A DNA stretch of 6,080 nt, taken from an uncultured Porphyromonadaceae bacterium (GTDB taxonomy: Bacteria; Bacteroidota; Bacteroidia; Bacteroidales; Muribaculaceae). Below are positions 1 to 5,693 of this stretch, one piece after another. A program made the translations under genes and the position numbers. Location of the stretch: NCBI GenBank assembly GCA_900546835.1, contig UREH01000140.1, forward strand, positions 1 to 6,080. The letters are read 5' to 3'. Each line of letters begins with the position of its first letter. The stretch's first letter is position 1. Below the pieces are notes generated by a model. The model was not told the DNA's origin. It did not search any database and saw only the letters and a list, made by a program, of their open reading frames with translations.

Positions 1-18
1 GATCAGGAAAGTATAAAA

Positions 19-26
19 TAATTTTG
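19..26 (+). promoter_or_regulatory. Bacteroidales-type -7 promoter element (TAnnTTTG)
   Basis: The sequence TAATTTTG matches the Bacteroidota sigma-ABfr -7 consensus TAnnTTTG at every fixed position. It lies 42 bp before the ATG of the TPR gene in A/T-rich DNA. The matching -33 TTG would fall at or before the left window edge, so it cannot be checked. Transcription would be expected to start near 31-34, giving a leader of about 35-40 nt. That start position is an inference from the usual spacing. Confidence 0.7.
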
Positions 27-68
27 AACAGTTACTTATAACAGGACTAAAAATCTAACTTAATAATT
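27..68 (+). promoter_or_regulatory. A/T-rich 5' leader without Shine-Dalgarno
   Basis: The stretch between the -7 element and the ATG at 69 is very A/T-rich and ends in CTTAATAATT. The only purine-rich candidate, AGGAC near 43-47, is more than 20 nt from the start and too far to act as a normal ribosome binding site. Unstructured A/T-rich leaders without Shine-Dalgarno sites are typical of Bacteroidota initiation regions. Confidence 0.5.
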
Positions 69-1283
69 ATGAAAGCAATTTCAATTCTCGCCCTCGCCCT
101 CGTGGCCGGCGTCAGCGCTTCCGCCCAGAAATCGCTCGTGAAAGAGGTGGAGCGCGACCTCAAGTCGACTCCTGAAAACTATCCCTCTCTCATCCAGAAA
201 CTCACCCCGGCCTTCACCAACGACGAGACCGCACAGGACGTGCGGACATATCTCGTTGCCGGCAACGGCGCATACGCTTTCTACGACAAGCAGAGCGTTT
301 TCGCACAGATGGGTAAGGATGTCGACAAAAAGCAGCTCGGCAATTCCGTGCTCGAAGGCTTCGACTATCTCTGGAAAGCGCTTCCCCTCGATTCTGTTCC
401 CGATGCAAAGGGTAAGGTCAAGGCCAAAAACTCCGCAAAAATCTACAAGACAATCGCCTCTCATTACAACGATTTCCTTCAGGCTGCCGGTTTCCTCTGG
501 GAGACCCAGGATTATAAGGATGCCGTAAAGTGCTGGGAGAAATATGTAACGCTCAAGGATAATCCCCAGATTGTAAAGGCCGGTATCAACGTTCCCGCCG
601 ACACTCTCGTTGCCGAAATCAAGTACAACATGGGTATAGGAGCTTCGCTCGCTCAGGATCCCGAGGCATCGCTCGCTTATTTCCAGGACGCCATTGCAAG
701 CGGCTACAATAAGAAGAACGTTTTCGATTACGCTATCTCCTGCGCATCTCAGCTCAAGCGCCCCGAGGTGATGGCCGCTATCGCCGAGCAGGCGTATCCC
801 CTTTATGGTGCGGAAGACAGCCGTTATATCGGTTATATGGTCAACAACCTTATCGACAAGAAGCAGTTTGCCGAGGCCGACGCCCTGATTGACAAGTATA
901 TCGCCGCCGACCCCAACAACGCTCAGCTTTATTTCGTGAAGGGTGTTCTTCTTGACAGCGAGCAGAAACCCGCTGAATCGCTCGCCGCATTCCAGAAATC
1001 CATCGCTCTCGACGAAAACAATGCCGCCGCACTCTTCCAGCTCGGCTATAAGCTTTATCAGAAGGCCTGCGACATGGACCAGAACGAGACCGCAGGAATG
1101 AGCCAGCAGGATTACAAGACTTTCCGTGCTGAAAAGGTAGACCCCATGCTCCGCGAGTCGTCCACCTATCTGGAAAAAGCTTTCAAGATCGACGAAAACA
1201 TGAGCGAGGCCCGTCAGGTGCTCCGCAGCATCTACTACAACCTCAACGACGAGGAGAACCTCAAGCGCGTTGAATCCATGTAA
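69..1283 (+). CDS. secreted tetratricopeptide-repeat protein
   Basis: This 404-residue protein has a signal peptide (residues 1-19) with a short charged start, a hydrophobic core and an ASA cleavage motif before Gln20, so it is probably periplasmic or envelope-associated. No lipobox Cys is present. The clearest TPR unit is at about 284-317, with the classic pattern ending AAFQKSIALDENN. Weaker repeats lie near 186-211 and 318-375, the last split by an insert (about 333-360). An aromatic helical stretch at about 130-165 may be another repeat. The end, with a SIYYNLND segment, resembles a widespread Bacteroidales family of secreted TPR proteins of about 400-450 residues, as I remember it; their molecular role is unknown and TPRs suggest protein binding. 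Leucine codons are dominated by CTC, and together with the strong promoter match this suggests high expression. The first ATG is chosen because it gives the signal peptide. A hairpin at 1346-1384 probably ends the transcript. Confidence 0.88.
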   Translation: MKAISILALALVAGVSASAQKSLVKEVERDLKSTPENYPSLIQKLTPAFTNDETAQDVRTYLVAGNGAYAFYDKQSVFAQMGKDVDKKQLGNSVLEGFDYLWKALPLDSVPDAKGKVKAKNSAKIYKTIASHYNDFLQAAGFLWETQDYKDAVKCWEKYVTLKDNPQIVKAGINVPADTLVAEIKYNMGIGASLAQDPEASLAYFQDAIASGYNKKNVFDYAISCASQLKRPEVMAAIAEQAYPLYGAEDSRYIGYMVNNLIDKKQFAEADALIDKYIAADPNNAQLYFVKGVLLDSEQKPAESLAAFQKSIALDENNAAALFQLGYKLYQKACDMDQNETAGMSQQDYKTFRAEKVDPMLRESSTYLEKAFKIDENMSEARQVLRSIYYNLNDEENLKRVESM

Positions 1284-1345
1284 TTACTTCGTTGCCCTCC
1301 CGACACACCCGCTGCCGGAAGCAGTACGACAGATACACCTCTGAT

Positions 1346-1385
1346 AAGCGTCATGCCTTGGTCTTCCCGAGGGGCATGGCGCTTT
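1346..1385 (+). terminator. probable terminator after the TPR gene
   Basis: An inverted repeat pairs 1346-1357 with 1373-1384: 12 pairs, one of them G-U, and two further wobble pairs could shorten the 15-nt loop. Only three T residues follow before TAGCAATT, so the U-tract is weak. The hairpin starts 62 nt after the TPR stop and ends 29 nt before the GH2 ATG. Termination is the likeliest role, but a structured leader or partial attenuator for the GH2 gene is possible. Confidence 0.6.
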
Positions 1386-1413
1386 AGCAATTGTCACTAC
1401 CATATTTCTATCC

Positions 1414-3813
1414 ATGAAAATTCTATTTGACTGTCGCCGAATACTATTCGTTCTGATTGCCTTCTTTGGTTTAGCGTGCACCTATGCCGGTTCTCTCGAC
1501 GGCAGACTTATCGACGATGGCTGGTTCTTCAGGCTCAATCCTTACGGAAATGTCACGGAAGCGGCTTTTGACCACTCCACCTGGCAGGCTGTAGACCTTC
1601 CTCACGACTGGAGTCAGGCTTTCGATTTCACTCCCGAGGCAGCTTCGGGCAACGACGGCGGCTATCTGCCAACTGGCCGCGGAGCCTATCGCAAGGTTTT
1701 GCCGCCCGGCACGTTCGCGCCCGGCCGTCGTCATCGCATCTACCTTGAGGGCGCCTATATGAATTCCACCGTCTGGGTCAACGGCGATTCGGTCGGAGGC
1801 CATCCTTACGGCTATGCGTCTTATTTCCTGGATATTACTCCATATGTTAATCCGGATTCTGCCACGGTGATTGCCATTTCAGTCGATAATTCCCATCAGA
1901 AGAATTCGCGCTGGTTCACCGGTTCGGGCATTTACCGCCATGTGTGGCTGTCAGACGCTCCGCTCGATGCTGAGATAGAGCCGTGGAGTCTGCGGACGGT
2001 ATCGTCCGTTCCCGATAAGAAGGGAGCTGTAAAAGTCGATGTTGAGTTTACAGTGATGAACAGCTTGGATTCACCGGTAAGCCGTACGGCAGTCGTTTCG
2101 GTCGGCTCCGCTCGGGTGAAGCTAAAGATTAAGGTCGACGCGCATTCGAAAACAGATGTGACGATTCCCTTGGTTGTCAGGGATGCACGTTTGTGGTCGC
2201 CGGAATCCCCTGCTCTCTACGACCTCACCGTCGATCTGACCGATAATAAGGGAGTGATTCTTGATTCCGAATCGGCAAGAATCGGACTGCGGACCATCCG
2301 ATGGTCGGGCGAAAGCGGATTCATGCTCAATGGCGAGCCTATGCTTATCAACGGCGCGTGCGTCCACCACGACAACGGCATACTCGGGAGCGCCAGCTTC
2401 GACGACGCTGAAATCCATAAGGCTCAATTGCTGAAGCGCGCCGGATTCAATGCCGTGCGTACCAGCCATAATCATCCGGCCCCGGCATTCCTTGCTGCCT
2501 GCGACTCAATCGGTCTGCTCGTTATCGACGAGGCTTTCGACGGCTGGGAACAGGCCAAGACTCCCCACGACTATTCGGAACTGATAGGGGAGTGGTGGCA
2601 GAAGGATCTCGACGCGCTCGTAAGGCGCGACCGCTGCCATCCGTCGGTTATTGCCTGGAGCATAGGCAATGAAATTCTTGAACGTAAGTCGAAGCGCGCT
2701 GTAGAGCTTGCCAATAGGTTCGCGGATTATTGCCGGAGTCTCGACCCGCAGAAACGCCCTGTCACTCAGGCACTCGCCGCCTGGGACTCCGACTGGGAGA
2801 TATACGACCCGCTCGCGGCTGCCCACGATATCATCGGCTACAATTATATGATTCATAAGGTGGAAGGCGACCATCAGCGCGTGCCCGGGCGCGTGGTATG
2901 GCAGACCGAATCCTATCCGCGCGACGCTTTCTCCAACTGGACAAAAGTCCACGACCTTCCCTATGTGGTCGGCGACTTCGTATGGACCGGCATCGATTAT
3001 ATAGGCGAATCGGGTATAGGTCGATACTACTACGAAGGGCAGGTGCCCGGCGAGCATTTCCACCGCGACCTCTGGCCCTGGCACGGCTCGCAGTGTGGCG
3101 ACATAGACATTATCGGGCAGCCCAAACCCATATCCCGTTATCGCGACATACTCCATAATGTCGTTGCCGATTCAGTCCCTGAGGTATATATGGCAGTTCG
3201 CGAGCCCGACGGCTACCATGGCAAGGTTCAGGAAACAATGTGGGGCACATGGCCTACGTTTGAGTCGTGGAACTGGCACGGCTGGGAAGGGCAGCCGATT
3301 GAAGTTGAGGTAGTCAGCACTCTTCCCGAGGTCGTCCTTCAGCTCGACGGGCAGGAAATCGGCCGCAAAAAGGTCGGTCGTGATACGGAATATAAGGCGG
3401 TGTTCCGGATAGAATACCATCCCGGACGTCTTGTCGCCATAGGATACGATGCCTCAGGAAATGCTTATAAATCAAATGAGATAGCCACGGCCGGCGCACC
3501 TGCGGAAATCCGGCTTGAGGTGGAGCGCCCCGGCAGCGGCTCGCTCGCTTATGTTACGGCCACAATTCTTGATGACGATGGCCGTATAGTTCCCGATGCA
3601 GACCTCCCGGTGCTGTTCGAACCTACAGGCTCCGCGCGTTTCTTGGCCGCCGGATCTGCGGATATGACGGATTCCACCTCCTATTCGCGACCGCTGCGCA
3701 CCACCCATCATGGCCGCGCCCTCGCCATCCTCCGGCTGCCGGCCGACACGCACTCCGAATCCGGCATCCGCGTTACCACTCCCACACTTCCCCCGGCGTC
3801 GCTCACCTTCTGA
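1414..3813 (+). CDS. exported glycoside hydrolase family 2 enzyme (beta-galactosidase-like)
   Basis: This 799-residue exo-acting beta-glycosidase hydrolyses terminal sugars with retention. Residues 1-25 form a signal peptide (Lys2, Arg8, Arg9, then a hydrophobic run). Cleavage after TYA is likely; Cys22 lies in GLAC, which is a poor lipobox. Domains in order: GH2 sugar-binding jelly roll (about 28-180), Ig-like linker (about 187-293), TIM barrel (about 296-590), a DUF4982-type beta domain (about 605-695) and a C-terminal Ig-like domain (about 697-795). The acid/base is Glu420 in SIGNE and the nucleophile Glu499 in QTESYPRDAF. GDFVWTGIDYIGESGIG (520-536) is also characteristic of this subgroup. 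Both catalytic residues are present and the length is normal, so the gene appears intact. The substrate cannot be fixed from sequence: beta-galactoside is the default, while other GH2 activities remain possible. No SusC/SusD genes adjoin it, and no clear -7 element lies in 1385-1413. Confidence 0.9.
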   Translation: MKILFDCRRILFVLIAFFGLACTYAGSLDGRLIDDGWFFRLNPYGNVTEAAFDHSTWQAVDLPHDWSQAFDFTPEAASGNDGGYLPTGRGAYRKVLPPGTFAPGRRHRIYLEGAYMNSTVWVNGDSVGGHPYGYASYFLDITPYVNPDSATVIAISVDNSHQKNSRWFTGSGIYRHVWLSDAPLDAEIEPWSLRTVSSVPDKKGAVKVDVEFTVMNSLDSPVSRTAVVSVGSARVKLKIKVDAHSKTDVTIPLVVRDARLWSPESPALYDLTVDLTDNKGVILDSESARIGLRTIRWSGESGFMLNGEPMLINGACVHHDNGILGSASFDDAEIHKAQLLKRAGFNAVRTSHNHPAPAFLAACDSIGLLVIDEAFDGWEQAKTPHDYSELIGEWWQKDLDALVRRDRCHPSVIAWSIGNEILERKSKRAVELANRFADYCRSLDPQKRPVTQALAAWDSDWEIYDPLAAAHDIIGYNYMIHKVEGDHQRVPGRVVWQTESYPRDAFSNWTKVHDLPYVVGDFVWTGIDYIGESGIGRYYYEGQVPGEHFHRDLWPWHGSQCGDIDIIGQPKPISRYRDILHNVVADSVPEVYMAVREPDGYHGKVQETMWGTWPTFESWNWHGWEGQPIEVEVVSTLPEVVLQLDGQEIGRKKVGRDTEYKAVFRIEYHPGRLVAIGYDASGNAYKSNEIATAGAPAEIRLEVERPGSGSLAYVTATILDDDGRIVPDADLPVLFEPTGSARFLAAGSADMTDSTSYSRPLRTTHHGRALAILRLPADTHSESGIRVTTPTLPPASLTF

Positions 3814-3822
3814 GCGACGCCG
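3794..3822. terminator. perfect inverted repeat between convergent genes
   Basis: CGGCGTCGCTCA (3794-3805) and TGAGCGACGCCG (3811-3822) are exact reverse complements around a 5-nt loop, giving a 12-bp G/C-rich hairpin. The GH2 stop codon TGA is the first triplet of the right arm. The nearest T-run (TTTT) begins about 11 nt beyond the stem on the plus strand, and no T-run follows on the minus strand. It may act as a shared bidirectional transcription end or as a 3'-end stabilising structure, not a canonical U-tract terminator. Confidence 0.55.
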
Positions 3823-3847
3823 CCGGATGTGGTGTTTTGCGTGGGGG

Positions 3848-4726
3848 TCAGAGATGAATGGTGAAGGAGTCGGCATCGCGGCCGACGGGGAGATAACTCC
3901 GCACTTTATCGAGTGCGGAGCGGGTGAAAGTGGCCGTCAGTAGTCCTGCGGGGGACGTTGATGTCGTCTTTTCTTCAGCCGACAACTGCCTCGGGCGTAT
4001 CCCTTTTGTGGCGGTTGTGTCTACGGGCGCCATTTCGTAGCCGAAGGGGTTGAATATGTAGCTCTCGTTATCGTAGGTGCCGTAGTCGTCAGCTCCCCCG
4101 CGGTTGCAGCCCACTACAAAGGCCTGATTCTCGATAGCCCGGGCGATCAGCAGCTGGTGGAACGCATATCCGCGTGCCGAGGCCCAGTTGGCCGGCACGA
4201 GAAGGATGTCGTAGCTCTGACCGTCGTTGCGACACCATACCGGGAATCTCAGGTCGTAGCATACAATCATCGAAATATTCCACCCGCGGTAGGCGATAAC
4301 GGGCGGAAGCGCCTGCCCCTGAGAATATACTGTGCTTTCGGCGCTAAGACAGAAGAGGTGCCGCTTATCGTAGAAGGTGGTCTTCCCCGAGGGCTCTACA
4401 AATGCCGCGCGGTTATAATATTTGCCGGCGCGCTCCACAAGGAAACTGCCCGCAACCGCCATAGCCCTTTCCGATGCCCAGCGGCGCATGGCTTCAAGGG
4501 AGAGCCGTTCCGATTCCGATGCGATTTCTTTCAGCAGAATCTCGTCCTGGATGAAACCGGTGGAGAACAATTCTGGAAGCACCAGCAAATCGGTCGACCG
4601 GTCAATCGTCTCCAGTGCGCCCTCTGCAGCCTTCAGATTTGCCGGAATGTCGGCCCAGACTATAGGCATGGGCCAGGCGGCCACATTCAGCGCGTCGAGC
4701 GGCTTGGGTTGTGCGGTTTCGTTCAT
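3848..4726 (-). CDS. nitrilase-superfamily amidohydrolase, omega-amidase (YafV/Nit2)-like
   Basis: This 292-residue cytoplasmic carbon-nitrogen hydrolase carries the full catalytic triad: Glu52 (LPELFSTGF), Lys121 (YDKRHLF) and Cys156 (VCYDLRFP). The spacing is normal, and Glu130 corresponds to the family's second glutamate. The YDKRHLF and CYDLRFP contexts and the AIENQAFVVGCNR segment (197-209) place it near YafV/Nit2 omega-amidases, which hydrolyse 2-oxoglutaramate or 2-oxosuccinamate to the oxo-acid and ammonia. The exact substrate is an inference. There is no signal peptide. The first ATG is preferred because LNVAAWPMPIVWAD (13-26) fits the usual family N-terminus; the next Met (20) would remove that strand. 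The N-terminus has about 10 extra residues. The gene starts 21 bp after the acyltransferase stop, with no Shine-Dalgarno sequence, and is the last gene of the minus-strand block. Confidence 0.87.
   Translation of the reverse strand: MNETAQPKPLDALNVAAWPMPIVWADIPANLKAAEGALETIDRSTDLLVLPELFSTGFIQDEILLKEIASESERLSLEAMRRWASERAMAVAGSFLVERAGKYYNRAAFVEPSGKTTFYDKRHLFCLSAESTVYSQGQALPPVIAYRGWNISMIVCYDLRFPVWCRNDGQSYDILLVPANWASARGYAFHQLLIARAIENQAFVVGCNRGGADDYGTYDNESYIFNPFGYEMAPVDTTATKGIRPRQLSAEEKTTSTSPAGLLTATFTRSALDKVRSYLPVGRDADSFTIHL
3897..3920. repeat. 9-bp perfect inverted repeat inside the amidohydrolase gene
   Basis: CTCCGCACT (3897-3905) and AGTGCGGAG (3912-3920) are exact reverse complements with a 6-nt loop TTATCG. 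It lies in codons for the RSALDKVRSYL segment near the 3' end of the minus-strand gene, about 50 bp upstream of its stop. There is no adjacent T-run. It may be chance in G/C-rich coding sequence or contribute to mRNA 3'-end structure. Confidence 0.5.
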
Positions 4727-4747
4727 TGTAGAGCAGGAGAGTGGGGT

Positions 4748-5296
4748 TTATTCGTCGGCGGTTGTGAATTTCTCTGGTTTAATGCCGGTGAAGCGGCTGT
4801 AGAATCGCTTGATCTGCCGTATGTCGGCTTCCACATTATCGGTGGGAATGAATTCGTCGGTGAGCGTGATATGGCGCGTTGCCGCATCGATTGTTGCAAG
4901 CGCGAGCGGCACGTCGGCCTGACGGGCGATGCGTAGAAAGCCCGTGTGCCATTTCGAGGTGGCTTTGCGCGTCCCCTCGGGCGTTATGGCGATTACGAGG
5001 CGCTGCGATGTGCGGAATTTCTCGACCATCGCGTCTACAAGCGACGAATGCTGTTTGCGCCGCTCTACGGCCACTCCGCCCATTGCGCGGAATATGGCGC
5101 CGAGCGGAAAGAAGAACCACGACGATTTCATCATGAAACCGGCGGTGCGCCCTACGGAGTGGATGGCGAGCTCGCAGAGTATGAAATCCCAGTTGGATGT
5201 GTGTGGCGCTACGCAGATAATGCATTTCGGGTAGTCGGGCACTGTCACGGTGACCGACCACCCGAAAAGTTTCAGTATTCGGCCGGCGAGATTCAT
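4748..5296 (-). CDS. small PlsC-like 1-acyl-glycerol-3-phosphate acyltransferase family protein
   Basis: This 182-residue protein has the LPLAT/PlsC motifs in order. The HX4D catalytic motif is HTSNWD (His32 and Asp37). The second block is MGGVAVERR (72-80), and the third is TPEGTR (105-110), which binds the phosphate of the acceptor. The family transfers acyl groups from acyl-ACP or acyl-CoA to a lysophospholipid-type acceptor. Here the acceptor is unknown, and aminolipid or other lipid synthesis is possible. It is shorter than classical PlsC (about 240 residues) because the N-terminal membrane region is minimal. The hydrophobic FFFPLGAIF stretch (61-69) may rest on the membrane, so action at the inner cytoplasmic face is expected. 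The ATG overlaps the upstream TGA as ATGA (5293-5296), indicating translational coupling to the 118-aa protein. The start is fixed by that overlap and by a normal N-terminus. Confidence 0.87.
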   Translation of the reverse strand: MNLAGRILKLFGWSVTVTVPDYPKCIICVAPHTSNWDFILCELAIHSVGRTAGFMMKSSWFFFPLGAIFRAMGGVAVERRKQHSSLVDAMVEKFRTSQRLVIAITPEGTRKATSKWHTGFLRIARQADVPLALATIDAATRHITLTDEFIPTDNVEADIRQIKRFYSRFTGIKPEKFTTADE

Positions 5297-5649
5297 TTGG
5301 CGGCCTTGTTGGCGTCTTTAACTGCCTGGGGAAGGGCTGCGTTCATCTGCTTCACAATCTCCTGCACCTTGTTGTTGAATTTCTCCCGCAGGGCGGCGAA
5401 GGCTTTCTTGTTGTATGCGGTGCGCGCTTTGTTGTATGCGGCTTTCGATTCGAATTCCGCTTCAGTCTTGTCGAAGCCGAAAGTGGCGCTTGCGAGTGCG
5501 GAGGTCTGCAGCGAGGCTATTTCAGCTACGATTTTATGCATTTCTGCCGGCACAACGCCTTTTACGTATTCTGCAGCAAGCATGCATTCTGTGGCGAGGT
5601 CGCCGCAGATATATTTCACTTGTTTCTTGAGGTCGCGTTTGTTAGCCAT
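5293..5649 (-). CDS. conserved hypothetical helical protein (118 aa)
   Basis: I recognise no named function. The protein is Lys/Ala-rich, predicted mostly helical and soluble, with no signal peptide or membrane segment. Its start, MANKRDLKKQVKYICGDLA (1-19) followed by ECMLAA, resembles a small uncharacterised Bacteroidales protein I recall as about 90 residues; this is memory and needs a search. Cys15 and Cys22 are seven residues apart. The second half has a heptad repeat, AYNKART then AYNKKAF (71-84), suggesting a long amphipathic helix or coiled coil. The Lys-rich end (NKAAK) has no obvious motif. It lies 44 bp after threonine synthase and overlaps the acyltransferase start by 4 bp, so it belongs to that operon and may partner the acyltransferase, which is inference. 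The leader is A-rich (a run of seven A) without Shine-Dalgarno, typical of Bacteroidota. Confidence 0.8.
   Translation of the reverse strand: MANKRDLKKQVKYICGDLATECMLAAEYVKGVVPAEMHKIVAEIASLQTSALASATFGFDKTEAEFESKAAYNKARTAYNKKAFAALREKFNNKVQEIVKQMNAALPQAVKDANKAAK
5408..5441. repeat. 13-bp exact direct repeat with 21-bp period
   Basis: TTGTTGTATGCGG occurs at 5408-5420 and again at 5429-5441. The 21-bp offset is exactly seven codons, and both copies encode AYNK (residues 71-74 and 78-81) of the 118-aa protein on the minus strand. The in-frame, heptad-sized period points to a small coding tandem duplication, not a regulatory repeat. Confidence 0.8.
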
Positions 5650-5693
5650 GGTTGTTATGTTTTTTTATGGGTTATGTATTTTCTTTATAGCGT
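5650..5693 (-). promoter_or_regulatory. A/T-rich intergenic leader, no clear promoter
   Basis: The 44 bp between the threonine synthase stop and the 118-aa gene are strongly A/T-rich, with seven A residues on the minus strand about 12-18 nt before the ATG. No TAnnTTTG match and no hairpin is visible, so readthrough from threonine synthase is likely. The A-rich stretch probably keeps the initiation region open. Confidence 0.4.

Noticed and set aside
1312..1324. Small hairpin CTGC-CGGAA-GCAG after the TPR stop codon
   Set aside because: A 4-bp stem is too short to call; the 12-bp hairpin downstream is the better terminator candidate.
1432..1479. Lipoprotein signal (Cys22) for the GH2 enzyme
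   Set aside because: The residues before Cys22 are Gly-Leu-Ala, which do not fit the lipobox with Leu at -3. Ordinary cleavage after Ala25 is at least as likely.
1284..1481. 65-codon minus-strand open frame in the gap before the GH2 gene
   Set aside because: It overlaps the hairpin and the GH2 signal peptide region, has a basic low-information translation and no start context.
2506..3156. 216-codon minus-strand open frame inside the GH2 gene
   Set aside because: It lies wholly within the catalytic barrel of the GH2 enzyme in antisense and has no recognisable motif.
4157..4936. 259-codon plus-strand open frame opposite the amidohydrolase and acyltransferase
   Set aside because: The opposite strand carries the full nitrilase catalytic triad and the PlsC motifs, whereas this frame shows no domain and no initiation context.
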